NCBI GenBank assembly: GCA_016715245.1
Contig: JADKAS010000028.1
Location: 1-14,497 of the forward strand
Direction: 5' to 3'
DNA: 14,497 nucleotides
From: Saprospiraceae bacterium
GTDB taxonomy: Bacteria; Bacteroidota; Bacteroidia; Chitinophagales; Saprospiraceae
Part shown: piece by piece, positions 1 to 6,747 of the stretch
How positions within the stretch are numbered: position 1 is the stretch's first letter
How the letters are laid out: the number at the start of each line of letters is the position of its first letter
Made by a program: the position numbers and the translations under genes
Notes under the pieces: model-generated
Seen by the model: only the letters and a program-made list of their open reading frames with translations
Told to the model about the DNA's origin: nothing
Database searches by the model: none

Positions 1-2
1 CG

Positions 3-301
3 GTCACCAATAATATTGGATGTACAGCTGTACCATCCGTAACCATTAATGTTAATACTAAACCTGTTGTATCTGTTTCAGGTCCTGCCAATATTTGTCC
101 GGGACAAACGACAAACTTACTGCCAGCAACAGGCGGAACGTGGACAAGTTCCAATCCTGCCGTTGCGACTGTTACCAATGGTGGTGTAGTAACGCCATGA
201 GTCCGGGCACTGCAACTTTTATTTTCACAAATTCAATCACCACTTGCAGTTCAAATGCAACTACTCCCGTCACAGTAAACACATACCCGTCATCACACTA
301 A
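3..301 (+). CDS. Gene 1 fragment: first BIG2-like repeat, two frames
   Basis: Frame 3 reads VTNNIGCTAVPS then the repeat start KPVVSVSGPANICPG and runs into TGA at 198-200. The expected continuation, MSPGTATFIFTNS, is in another frame from 197 and ends at TAA 299-301. One base is missing near 195 and another near 281-286, after which KP-like PVITLNGPANICVG continues in a third frame. The GC-to-ICxG distance at the left edge (tgt codons at 21 and 96, 75 bp) equals that in gene 2 (13980 and 14055). The window therefore opens just downstream of a further compound unit. The ATG codons here are internal methionines, not starts. Confidence 0.7.
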
Positions 302-317
302 ACGGTCCAGCCAATAT

Positions 318-647
318 TTGTGTTGGCAATTCAACCAACTTCTACCTTCTACAGGAGGTTCATGGCTTAGTTCCAATGCTGCTGTTGCAACTATAAATGC
401 ATCCGGAATGATTTATGGAATAGCCCCCGGCAATGTTCAATTTACGTTTACAAATTCCTCCACTGGATGTGTGTCCAATGCAAGTACCACTATTTCTGTA
501 GGCCCATCTCTATCAGCTGCCATTAATTATAATGGAAATATTTGCCTTACTGATACGTCAAAATTATCTTTGATAACAACGGCGGAACACCAAATTATAC
601 CTATTCGTGGACCGGTCCTTTATCATTTACAGGAAATACACCAATAG
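318..647 (+). CDS. Gene 1 fragment: BIG2-like repeat and start of compound unit
   Basis: The genuine frame runs from about 342 to 572: LLPSTGGSWLSSNAAVATI through GIAPGNVQFTFTNSSTGC, a standard BIG2-like repeat, then INYNGNICLTDTSKLS, the start of the compound unit. The first residues (MCWQFNQ) are out of frame, because one base is missing near 340. Everything after about 572 in this frame is also spurious, because another base is lost there: the expected GGTPNYTYSWTGP continues in a different frame from 581. The cysteine codons at 319 and 543 are 224 bp apart, one short of the normal 225. Not an independent gene. Confidence 0.7.
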   Translation: MCWQFNQLLPSTGGSWLSSNAAVATINASGMIYGIAPGNVQFTFTNSSTGCVSNASTTISVGPSLSAAINYNGNICLTDTSKLSLITTAEHQIIPIRGPVLYHLQEIHQ

Positions 648-960
648 TAAATATTACATCAAACGGAAATTATAATGTTACCGTGACTGATAGTTTTGGT
701 TGTAAAGCAAATGTATCGGGATATGTTTACCAAAGATTTGACCCATACATTGTTAATATCGGATCCACTGTTTGTGAAGGTCAAAGCACAAATATCGGTA
801 AACGCTTCATCAGCTGTAAGTTATCAATGGGGTGCAAATGCTGGAAATAGCAACTCTGCTTCAGTTACTGTATTTCCTTTTCCTCCTTTGACAAATTATT
901 TTGTAACCGTTACCAATGATCTGGGCTGTAAGGCTGTTGCCAATGCAGGGGTCAATGTTC
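510..960 (+). repeat. Compound unit: SprB-like plus PKD/Ig-like module, copy in gene 1
   Basis: The repaired translation gives an INYNGNIC head, then GGTPNYTYSWTGP, SFTGNTPIVNITSNGNYNVT and VTDSFGC, the signature of SprB/PKD-like modules in Bacteroidota surface proteins. It continues with STVCEGQS, SAVSYQW and NYFVTVTNDLGC, a second beta-sandwich-like module. The same two-part unit recurs at 13560-14010 in gene 2. Distances agree exactly where the frame is intact: 186 bp from the aca codon of GGT to the tgt of CEG in both. They differ by 1 bp (44 against 45) and 2 bp (229 against 231) across the breaks at 572 and 797. These breaks are thus a 1-base and a 2-base deletion relative to the paralogue. 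Confidence 0.72.
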
Positions 961-1322
961 ATCCCAAACCCATAATAAATATTACAGGACTCAATCCTGT
1001 TTGTTCAGGTCAAACCAGCCAGTTGTCCCCGAATACGGGTGGAACATGGGCATCACTTCATCCTGCCATAGCCTCGGTGACCAACACCGGATTTATAACC
1101 GGAATAGCAGAAGGGAGTGTTCGCTTCATTTTTACACAGGCAATAACAAATTGTGTTTCTGATACATCACAATTATTCGAAGTAAAAGCAGTAACAACTA
1201 CAAGTTTTGATGGACCCAACAATCTTTGTACCGGACAACAAACTAATGTACAACCTTCATCAGGAGGAACATGGTCTCACTACACCCATCTATTGCAACT
1301 GTATCACCAACAGGTACAGTGA
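696..1322 (+). CDS. Gene 1 fragment: end of compound unit and two BIG2-like repeats
   Basis: The genuine frame runs from about 798 (VNASSAVSYQWGANAGNSNS) through VTNDLGC, then KPIINITGLNPVCSG and a full repeat, then DGPNNLCTGQQ up to GGTW at about 1270. Residues encoded before 798 and after 1272 are out of frame. After 1272 one base is missing, and the true continuation (VSLHPSIATVSPTG) is in the frame that begins at 1271. The tgt codons of successive ICxG-type motifs lie at 1002, 1227 and 1448: a normal 225 bp, then 221 where the base is lost. Part of the larger gene, not a separate protein. Confidence 0.7.
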   Translation: MVVKQMYRDMFTKDLTHTLLISDPLFVKVKAQISVNASSAVSYQWGANAGNSNSASVTVFPFPPLTNYFVTVTNDLGCKAVANAGVNVHPKPIINITGLNPVCSGQTSQLSPNTGGTWASLHPAIASVTNTGFITGIAEGSVRFIFTQAITNCVSDTSQLFEVKAVTTTSFDGPNNLCTGQQTNVQPSSGGTWSHYTHLLQLYHQQVQ

Positions 1323-3645
1323 CACCCGTTTCGCCGGGCGTGGCATCTCTTAGATTTACCAATTCTGTTGGTTGTGTCACAAATGGAGATTTATCAGTAG
1401 TCGTTAATGACAAACCTGCCATACTTTTAGATGGTCCCAATAGCATTTGTCCCGGTGAAACCACACAAATACTTCCTTCTACAGGTGGAACCTGGTCAAG
1501 CTCAAATATTGGAATCGCTTCGATTTCCAACGCAGGACAAATTACAGGTGTTGCTTCAGGTACTGCCCGATTTGTTTTTACAAGTACTTTTTCAGGTTGT
1601 ATTTCAGATTCATCCGTTATCATTTCCGTAAAACCTGCCAGTGCCGTTTCTATAACCGGTTCTAACATCATCTGTGTCGGAAACCAAACCACATTATCTC
1701 CCACTACCGGTGGAATGTGGGTAAGTAATCATCCCGCAATTGCCTCCGTAAATAACCAAGGAATAGTAACCGGTATCAGCAATGGTACGGCGACTTTTAC
1801 CTTTTTTGATCTGACAGGTGGTTGTCCTTCTCTACCCACTGCACCGGTAACCATCAATGCAAGACCCATTGTATCCATATCAGGTCCTTCCAATATATGT
1901 ATCGGAGGAACTTCCCATCTTCTTCCTGCAACAGGGGGAACGTGGAACTCTTCTCATCCAATGATTGCTTCCGTGACCAATGGAGGTTTAGTGACAGGGT
2001 TGGTAGCGGGAACAGCAAGTTTTGTATTTACACATGCCGTCACAGGTTGTACTTCATTTCCTACTCCTTTAATTACCGTATATGCTAAACCAATTATAGA
2101 TGTACCACAAAGTTCTGTCTGCGTGGGGAATACCACACAACTTATGCCTTCTTTTGGAGGCACGTGGACTTCATCCAATAGTTCTGTTGCCACTGTAAAT
2201 AATTCAGGAATGGTGACAGGTATTTCAGCCGGATCAGCCCAATTTACATTTGTGGAGAGTGCATCAGGTTGTGCATCCAATCCAAGTGAAATCGTTATGG
2301 TTTTACCAAAACCAATCGTTAGTGTAACTGGGCCAAACAATATTTGTCCTGGCCAGACTACACAACTCAGTCCAACAAGTGGGGGAACATGGGTCAGCGA
2401 ATATCCTGGAATCGCTTCTGTCACCAATACCGGATTGGTTACGGCCATTTCAGAAGGAACGACAAGGTTTATATTTACCACAACTTCGGGTTGTGCGTCC
2501 GATCCGGGTGCCCCGATTACCATCAATGAAAAACCAAATATTTTTATATCAGGTCCAACATCCATTTGTATTGGTGAATCTACCCAATTAAATCCTTCTT
2601 CGGGCGGAACATGGGCATCTGCACATCCCGGTATAGCAACGGTTACAAATGCTGGAGTGGTCAACGCCATCTCTGCGGGTACAACCAGATTTATATTTAC
2701 CCCTTTGACTACCGGATGTGTGTCTGACTCTTCAGCCCTTCTTACCGTTAGTCCATCACCGGAAATTATTCTGGCAGGTCCTTCTCAAATCTGTGTTGAG
2801 CAGACAACCCAACTGAATCCTATATCAGGAGGAACATGGGTTTCTCTTCAGCCATCCATCGCTTCTGTTTCCAATACAGGATTGGTCACCGGTATCAGTG
2901 CAGGAATTGTTGGTTTCAGATATATTCAAAACAGTACCGGCTGTCAGGCTACTTTACCAAATGTTCTGACCGTATTGCCAAAACCATTGGTAGAGGTAAG
3001 CGGAGATCGCGACATCTGCATCGGAGGTAATACAAATCTTTCGCCTTCAATTGAATGAACATGTGCCTCTGTAAATCCTCTCATCGCTGTCGTAAATAAT
3101 TCAGGTCTTGTTACCGGAATATCTCAAGGACTTGCCACTTTCAGGTTCACCAGTTCTTCCACCGGATGTATTTCAAATGCGACAACACCGGTTACCGTTT
3201 TGGGAGCAACAACACCGTTACTCGACGGTCCATCTTCTATTTGTATCGGTAGTACAACACAATTTTTACCAAATACAGGAGGTAGCTGGTCATCTTCCAA
3301 CACCATGATAGCCACTATTTCTTCTACAGGACATGTAACTGCCCTTGATCAGGGGAATGTGTACTTTTTCTTTACAGACGAAAGTACAGGATGTATTTCA
3401 AATCCATCCTCTTCTATTACTGTGTACCCTAATGCGGATATTTTTGTAAGCGGCCCGACAAATTTATGTATAGGATATCAAACCATATTGGGATCATCTT
3501 CATTGGGCGTTTGGACCAGTACACGCCCTGCGATTGCTTCAACTACAACAAACGGGCTTGTTTCAGGTAATGCCCCTGGTAAAGTAAACTTTTATTTTAC
3601 AGAATCCGTCACGGGTTGCCGTACGTATTTACCCAATGATATTAT
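964..3645 (+). repeat. Array of twelve BIG2-like Ig repeats, 222-225 bp period
   Basis: Cysteine codons of the ICxG motif fall at 1002, 1227, 1448, 1673, 1898, 2120, 2345, 2567, 2792, 3017, 3242 and 3467. The spacing is always 222 or 225 bp except one 221 bp step over the frameshift near 1272. Each unit of 74-75 aa reads roughly KPxxxxxGPxxICxGxTTxL, then GGTWxSxxPxIAxVxNxG, then VTGxSxGxxxFxFT, then GCxS. Each unit has one cysteine at each end, plausibly a disulfide in an exported protein. The fold is inferred from similarity to BIG2-type Ig-like domains. DNA identity between units is modest, so the array is old and not freshly amplified. Confidence 0.85.
1271..3058 (+). CDS. Gene 1 longest repeat stretch: about eight BIG2-like repeats
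   Basis: This open frame of 595 codons holds most of repeat 2, repeats 3 to 9 and the start of repeat 10, with motifs such as GPNSICPGETTQ, GPSNICIGGT, GGTWNSSHP and GCTSFPT. Its apparent ATG is an internal position where the frame is regained after a lost base in GGTWVS, so it should not be read as a translation start; no signal peptide follows. It ends at TGA 3056-3058 inside a repeat, where every sister copy has a glycine codon of GGTW. The same frame carries on past the stop without a break to 3838, which makes this a nonsense change and not the natural end. Confidence 0.8.
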   Translation: MVSLHPSIATVSPTGTVTPVSPGVASLRFTNSVGCVTNGDLSVVVNDKPAILLDGPNSICPGETTQILPSTGGTWSSSNIGIASISNAGQITGVASGTARFVFTSTFSGCISDSSVIISVKPASAVSITGSNIICVGNQTTLSPTTGGMWVSNHPAIASVNNQGIVTGISNGTATFTFFDLTGGCPSLPTAPVTINARPIVSISGPSNICIGGTSHLLPATGGTWNSSHPMIASVTNGGLVTGLVAGTASFVFTHAVTGCTSFPTPLITVYAKPIIDVPQSSVCVGNTTQLMPSFGGTWTSSNSSVATVNNSGMVTGISAGSAQFTFVESASGCASNPSEIVMVLPKPIVSVTGPNNICPGQTTQLSPTSGGTWVSEYPGIASVTNTGLVTAISEGTTRFIFTTTSGCASDPGAPITINEKPNIFISGPTSICIGESTQLNPSSGGTWASAHPGIATVTNAGVVNAISAGTTRFIFTPLTTGCVSDSSALLTVSPSPEIILAGPSQICVEQTTQLNPISGGTWVSLQPSIASVSNTGLVTGISAGIVGFRYIQNSTGCQATLPNVLTVLPKPLVEVSGDRDICIGGNTNLSPSIE

Positions 3646-3856
3646 TAAAGTCACCAATTGTTTTGACCCGGACTTTAATGTAACATTGGTCAATACCCCT
3701 GTCAACGGAAGCGTCAGAACAAATGATGAAATACCGGCAGGGACAACATACCATCATACATATTATCTTTTATCAAAACCTGCAGGAAGCAATCCTTCTC
3801 TTGTCATTTTACCAAACGGAAATTATGTATTTCAGGTGATAAACCGGCATGTATGA
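3059..3856 (+). CDS. Gene 1 continuation: last BIG2-like repeats and start of the Big_9-like region
   Basis: This is the same frame as the stretch ending at 3058. It resumes with ASVNPLIAVVNNSG, completes that repeat, and contains two more (DGPSSICIGSTTQ and SGPTNLCIGYQT). The array finishes at RTYLPNDIIKVTNC. From about 3650 (FDPDFNVTLVNTPVNGSV) begins a different beta-rich domain. A conventional start could be proposed at the ATG at 3200 (MGATTPLL), but that lies mid-repeat. The terminal residues after about 3838 (VINRHV) are out of frame: sequence homologous to the next part continues in the frame containing ATG 3849. The junction VDKPGMYEFETRIC is restored if a G is missing on each side of the intervening bases (inference). 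Confidence 0.75.
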   Translation, partial: TCASVNPLIAVVNNSGLVTGISQGLATFRFTSSSTGCISNATTPVTVLGATTPLLDGPSSICIGSTTQFLPNTGGSWSSSNTMIATISSTGHVTALDQGNVYFFFTDESTGCISNPSSSITVYPNADIFVSGPTNLCIGYQTILGSSSLGVWTSTRPAIASTTTNGLVSGNAPGKVNFYFTESVTGCRTYLPNDIIKVTNCFDPDFNVTLVNTPVNGSVRTNDEIPAGTTYHHTYYLLSKPAGSNPSLVILPNGNYVFQVINRHV

Positions 3857-4548
3857 ATTCGAAACCCGTATTTGTTTTCAGGGAATAATTTTAAATTGTC
3901 CCGGTTCAAATATTGTGATTCATGTGGTAAATTCATTTTCTGAAATGCAGAATGTTGTTCCAAATACGGATATCATATCAACTTACGAAAACCAGGCAGC
4001 CACTTTGTATACAAGTTATAACGACAGATGTATCCTCGCTGCAGATTGTAATATAGATACCTCTAAAATTACCATAGTTTCTATACCCAAAAACGGCGAT
4101 GTTGTTTTGAGTACCAACGGTAATGTTACTTATTCCCCTAAACAGAATTTTGTTGGTCAGGACACCATTATATACAGTGTCTGTGCTTCGAACAACCATT
4201 TTAACTGTAAACTCAGTAAGCAGATAGTAACCGTTTTGGCGAATAATGCAGATAATACACTTGCGGCTACAGATGACTTTTACTATCTTTTTAAGGGAGG
4301 AACCATAGGTAATCAAAATCTGTTGGTGAATGATTTCGACCCTGAAAATGAAAACTTTACGATAGTTCCTCAGGGCAGTCTGACAAATAAAATTTCTATT
4401 CCAAGCGGGCAATATTACATATTATCAAACGGAGAACTCTTTTTTACGTCTAATCCTGATTTTACAGGACCGGTGGACATTGTGTATACTATATGTGATA
4501 ATGAAACTTTTTGTGTAAGTGCTACAGTACACATCCTGGTGTTAGACA
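3650..4548 (+). other. Three cadherin/Big_9-like domains
   Basis: Three consecutive beta-rich segments of about 95-100 aa each. The first is about 3650-3930 (NVTLVNTPVNGSV, LPNGNYVFQV, ETRICFQG). The second is about 3945-4240 (YENQAATL, SIPKNGDVVLSTNG, YSPKQNFVGQDTIIYSVC). The third is about 4248-4548 (NLLVNDFDPENENF, LSNGELFFTSNPDFTG, VYTICDNETFC). The NG...Y.P...F.G.D...Y.VC pattern and VNDFDPE are typical of the cadherin-like Big_9 family, often found between repeat arrays and C-terminal domains in bacterial surface proteins. They probably form a stalk. The family call rests on motif recognition only. Confidence 0.6.
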
Positions 4549-5315
4549 ACCTTAAACTCAGAATCAGAGCTTACCTTGAAGGGGCTTTGATGGAAAACGG
4601 CGATGCCAGATCCGCAGACAACAGACCATTGATGAGAGACAATCTCAGGGTTAATCCTGTCACGGGTCAAAATCATATACCTGTAAGAGATCCGCATTTT
4701 TATCCTACGCTTTTTAATGATATAAGTGGATTATACATACATACAGGCGCAGGTAGCCAGTTCAGATATACAAATATTTCTGATTCAGCTAGCGTATTTA
4801 GTGTTACTGGGGATAATGCCATAGTAGACTGGATATTTATTGAGTTGCGTTCAAAAGATGATAATACCGAAATAGTAGCAACCAGATCTGCTCTAATCCA
4901 AAGAGACGGTGATATAGTTGAACTTGACGGTGTAAGTGATGTTGAATTTCCCGGCTTAAATGCTGATAGTTGTTATGTAGTTCTTAAACATAGAAATCAC
5001 CTTGGTGTCATGTCGACATTGCTTGGGGTCAACAGTCTGGTTGACTTTACATTGCCTACTACACCTACTTTTGATTTTGGAACGAGCCTGAACAATGGAT
5101 ATGATTATACAAATATGTCACAGAAATCAAATGTAATTCAGGATTATATGGCAATGTGGGCGGGTGATTTTGATGGAAACGGAAAAATCAAATTCGTCAA
5201 TCCTGATGATGATCAAAACTTTTTATTTATTGAAGTGATAACATATCCGACAAATTATGAATTTACATCAAATTACAACTACGCTTATGGATATCTTCAG
5301 GAGATTACAACCTGA
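3849..5315 (+). CDS. Gene 1 fragment: Big_9-like domains and Saprospiraceae-type C-terminal module
   Basis: This 488-codon open frame covers the second half of the first Big_9-like domain, two further such domains, and then from about 4549 a module reading RAYLEGALMENGDARS, RPLMRDNLRVNPVTG, IVDWIFIELRSKD, IQRDGDIVELDGVSD, LKHRNHLGVMSTL and MAMWAGDFDGNGKIKF. I recognise this last arrangement as the C-terminal module common in large secreted Saprospiraceae proteins; its exact role is not established. ATG 3849 is an internal position in the parent frame. The TGA at 5313-5315 is not the natural end: one base is missing near 5302 (QEITT where QGDYNLNGK is expected), and the module continues downstream. 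Confidence 0.75.
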   Translation: MYEFETRICFQGIILNCPGSNIVIHVVNSFSEMQNVVPNTDIISTYENQAATLYTSYNDRCILAADCNIDTSKITIVSIPKNGDVVLSTNGNVTYSPKQNFVGQDTIIYSVCASNNHFNCKLSKQIVTVLANNADNTLAATDDFYYLFKGGTIGNQNLLVNDFDPENENFTIVPQGSLTNKISIPSGQYYILSNGELFFTSNPDFTGPVDIVYTICDNETFCVSATVHILVLDNLKLRIRAYLEGALMENGDARSADNRPLMRDNLRVNPVTGQNHIPVRDPHFYPTLFNDISGLYIHTGAGSQFRYTNISDSASVFSVTGDNAIVDWIFIELRSKDDNTEIVATRSALIQRDGDIVELDGVSDVEFPGLNADSCYVVLKHRNHLGVMSTLLGVNSLVDFTLPTTPTFDFGTSLNNGYDYTNMSQKSNVIQDYMAMWAGDFDGNGKIKFVNPDDDQNFLFIEVITYPTNYEFTSNYNYAYGYLQEITT

Positions 5316-5480
5316 ATGGAAAATCAAAATATGACAATCCGGATGACGACAAAAACATGTTGTTTTATCAGTTTTTTTATCCATTAAATGAATTACATTT
5401 CAAATTTTAACAACTTTATTCAACAGATTCCACCGGCAAGGCAATTGATAAAAAGATATTTTCACATTTTTTGCCTTTGA
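5166..5480 (+). repeat. Duplicated DxDxNGK calcium-binding-like repeat at the C-terminus, real end at 5480
   Basis: Copy 1 starts at gat 5166 (DFDGNGKIKF, NPDDDQNFLF, YPTNYEFTSNYNY). Copy 2 starts at gat 5303 (DYNLNGKSKY, NPDDDKNMLF, YPLNE, YISNFNNFIQQIPP). The starts are 137 bp apart, one short of 46 codons, which places a missing base near 5302. In copy 2 the frame would stop at 5408-5410. However, the match to copy 1 (SNYNY with SNFNN) continues after a second shift at 5393 and reaches TGA 5478-5480. Asp/Asn-Gly loops of this kind resemble dockerin or EF-hand calcium sites. Calcium binding is inferred. Confidence 0.65.
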
Positions 5481-5876
5481 TCAAGGTTTCAGACTTGTGA
5501 ATTAAGATTCAAATTTATTAAAGATAAGGATACTAAAATAAATTATACAAAAAATCTATATTCTAATTTATACTTTTTAAAAGACAAATTATTATTTATT
5601 ATAAAAATTAAATTTTATAAATTTTATACTATTTTTAAAACTATATTAATGTTAAATTAAAAATTTATTATTAATTTTTGAGGACCAGAAATTATTTAGT
5701 CTGTTTCTAAAACCTGTTTGAATTACTTTACAAAAAATCCATATCTCATAGGGGAGACTTGTTTAATGTGTCCAATAATATGAATGTGAGATGTAATATT
5801 TTACAAAAAGTTAAACCCTGATATAACCTATACAAACCTTGAGAAATTAGTTTTACCATTTACTGCAGGAACTGTA

Positions 5877-5908
5877 GACACGGCCTACCCGTATTGGCTT
5901 AACGTGTC
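5877..5908 (+). promoter_or_regulatory. Possible stem-loop in the gene 2 leader
   Basis: GACACG at 5877-5882 pairs with CGTGTC at 5903-5908. GCC at 5883-5885 can pair with GGC at 5896-5898, leaving TTAA bulged and a 10-nt loop. It lies 50 nt before the ATG at 5958 and about 108 nt before the preferred start at 6016. No riboswitch class is recognised. A chance inverted repeat remains possible. Confidence 0.25.
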
Positions 5909-5926
5909 CTTAGTGTACTGTATGTA

Positions 5927-5944
5927 AATAATACCTATATTATT
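5927..5944 (+). promoter_or_regulatory. AT-only hairpin upstream of gene 2
   Basis: A perfect 7-bp inverted repeat, AATAATA at 5927-5933 and TATTATT at 5938-5944, around a CCTA loop. It is all A-T and thus thermally weak. It sits 13 nt before ATG 5958. It could affect initiation or be a chance feature of AT-rich DNA. Confidence 0.2.
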
Positions 5945-6015
5945 AAAACCCGTTACTATGAAAGTATTTTTATACTTTCTCAACTCCCTTGTTGCAGAAA
6001 GCCGGAACATTTGTG

Positions 6016-6240
6016 ATGCCTTATCAAATTGTAAAAGTGTCACCATTGGTATTATTGGGATTCCTGATTATATCTTGTTTTTGTATTACTGAAAATATAA
6101 AAGCCCAATCCGTAAATTTTAACCGGATCATTGCCACCAGTAGCGATGATGCTGAGGAAAACATATCCGCCACAACAGTTGATTTAAACAGTACTGATCT
6201 GGAAGTTGTAATCGGGTGGATGTTTGTGCTGCTCAGATAA
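6016..6240 (+). CDS. Gene 2 start: signal peptide and beginning of N-terminal module
   Basis: MPYQIVKVSPLVLLGF opens a signal peptide with hydrophobic core VSPLVLLGFLIISCFCI and a probable cleavage site after residue 30 (NIKA|QS), a Bacteroidota-style ending. LIISC at residues 17-21 loosely fits a lipobox, so a lipoprotein anchor at Cys21 is a weaker alternative. The mature start SVNFNRIIATSSDDAEE leads into VDLNSTDLEVV. The frame ends at TAA 6238-6240 only because a base is missing between 6213 and 6230; AAQIIG and then GLRFPNITIP follow in other frames. The same frame could be entered at TTG 5989, but the in-frame ATG at 6016 gives a compact signal peptide. Confidence 0.7.
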   Translation: MPYQIVKVSPLVLLGFLIISCFCITENIKAQSVNFNRIIATSSDDAEENISATTVDLNSTDLEVVIGWMFVLLR

Positions 6241-6640
6241 TTGATTACGGTTTCCTAATATTACGATTCCTAAAAATGCTGTAATTACCAATGCCTATGT
6301 TGAGTTTGAAACGGATGTTGCATGGTCAAATTCAACAAGTGCCGTTATACATGGCCAAAAGCAGACAACCCCGGCACTTTCTTGCCACCAATGGAAATAT
6401 ATCTACGAGACCAAAAACTACTGCCTCAATTGTGGAATCCGGTAGCATGGAATACAGTCGACCAAAAACAAAATACGCCGGACATCAAAAATATTATACA
6501 GGAAATCGTGAACAGGTCAGGTTGGGTAAGCGGAAATGCTTTGTCCATTTTAATAACAGGATCATCCGGGACCAGAGAAGCAGAGTCCTGGGATGGTGAA
6601 GCTGCAGCAGCCCCAAGATTATATATTACGTATACTCCAC
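6106..6640 (+). other. N-terminal beta-sandwich-like module spread over four frames
   Basis: The repaired reading is SSDDAEENISATTVDLNS, DLEVV, AQIIGLRFPNITIPKNAVI, AYVEFETDV, HGQKADNPGTFL, ATNGNISTRPKTTASIV, WNPVAWNTVDQKQNTPDI, IIQEIVNRSGWVSGNALSI, AESWDGEAAAAPRLYITY. I recognise this as a module found at the mature N-terminus of many secreted Bacteroidota proteins, similar in layout to DNRLRE-type beta-sandwich domains; it has no known catalytic residue. Five frame breaks lie within about 230 bp (6213-6440), the densest in the window. The one at 6360 follows a run of four A, a natural slip or miscall site. Confidence 0.6.
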
Positions 6641-6747
6641 CATCGGAAATTTGTAATAACGGCATTGATGACGATGGTGATGGCTTTACAGATTGTTTGG
6701 ACTCAGATTGTGCCATAACTGGAATACCTTATGCCCGGAGACCTTAG
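6322..6747 (+). CDS. Gene 2 fragment: second half of N-terminal module and Asp-rich linker
   Basis: The genuine frame appears as KADNPGTFL (about 6361-6383) and again from WNPVAWNTVDQKQN at 6433 to CLDSDCAITG at about 6723. The residues between (PPMEIYLRDQKLLPQL) are out of frame: two shifts enclose the stretch that should read ATNGNISTRPKTTASIV. The leading residues before 6361 are likewise spurious. The end (IPYARRP) is uncertain because another shift near 6737 restores PETLDKLL in the next frame. Part of the larger gene; the ATG at 6322 is not a start. Confidence 0.65.
   Translation: MVKFNKCRYTWPKADNPGTFLPPMEIYLRDQKLLPQLWNPVAWNTVDQKQNTPDIKNIIQEIVNRSGWVSGNALSILITGSSGTREAESWDGEAAAAPRLYITYTPPSEICNNGIDDDGDGFTDCLDSDCAITGIPYARRP
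6652..6711 (+). other. CNNGIDDDGDG Asp-rich linker motif
   Basis: Residues CNNGIDDDGDGFTDCLDSDC, with evenly placed Asp and flanking Cys, form a well-known short motif in secreted Bacteroidota proteins resembling thrombospondin type 3 or EF-hand-like calcium loops. It separates the N-terminal module from the lectin-like domain. Calcium binding is inferred from the motif. Confidence 0.75.

Larger units (their letters stand above)
1..5480 (+). pseudogene. Giant secreted Ig-like (BIG2) repeat protein, 3' part, broken by frameshifts
   Basis: This is one ancestral reading frame of about 1,830 codons in the window, open at the left edge. Order of parts: end of a compound unit, two BIG2-like repeats, a PKD/SprB-like compound unit (510-960), twelve BIG2-like repeats (964-3645), three cadherin/Big_9-like domains (3650-4548) and a Saprospiraceae-style C-terminal module (4549-5480). 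The frame is broken near 195, 285, 341, 572, 797, 1272, 3840, 5302 and 5393, and by an in-frame TGA at 3056-3058. Homology to repeat consensus runs straight across each break, so this is one gene and not many. No enzyme motif is visible. The repeats, paired cysteines and calcium-binding-like end suggest an extracellular adhesin or fibre (inference). The breaks may be consensus-sequence errors or real decay. The downstream neighbour at 6016 is a paralogue on the same strand. Confidence 0.8.
5481..5957. other. Non-coding spacer between the two paralogous genes, very AT-rich on the left
   Basis: No convincing gene. From about 5510 to 5690 the sequence is almost only A and T, clearly different from the flanking coding DNA. 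It includes a short perfect 9-bp tandem (AAATTTTAT twice, 5610-5627). From about 5690 to 5957 the base composition is more mixed and all frames contain stops. This second half is presumably the leader region of gene 2. I searched for a Bacteroidota promoter (TTTG, then TAnnTTTG) and found only weak near-matches, none worth calling. No clear intrinsic terminator follows gene 1. Confidence 0.6.

Noticed and set aside
195..800. Programmed frameshifting or phase variation as the cause of the breaks
   Set aside because: The breaks lie at many unrelated contexts, mostly without long homopolymers, slippery heptamers or tandem tracts, and are too numerous. Consensus error or decay explains them better.
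1954..2670. Long antisense open frame of 238 codons within the BIG2-like array
   Set aside because: It lies wholly over a strongly supported + strand repeat frame and shows repeat-like antisense residues at the same period (VPPLVG or VPPEEG type). It is a shadow of GGTW-type codons and has no independent motif.
3978..4412. Antisense open frame of 144 codons over the Big_9-like region
   Set aside because: The + strand frame here has clear domain motifs; the antisense product has no recognisable feature and no start context.
5610..5627. 9-bp perfect tandem (AAATTTTAT twice)
   Set aside because: Two copies in nearly pure A/T DNA are expected by chance; no larger structure is built on it.
5700..5957. 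Bacteroidota-type promoter (TTTG and TAnnTTTG) for gene 2
   Set aside because: Only partial matches such as TACTTTAC near 5723 and TAGTTTTA near 5848, without a properly spaced partner; not strong enough to list.
5958..6090. ATG 5958 as a separate short gene (MKVFLYFLNSLVAESRN)
   Set aside because: It overlaps the signal peptide of gene 2 in another frame and stops shortly after. At most it is an alternative start for gene 2 needing one frame correction.
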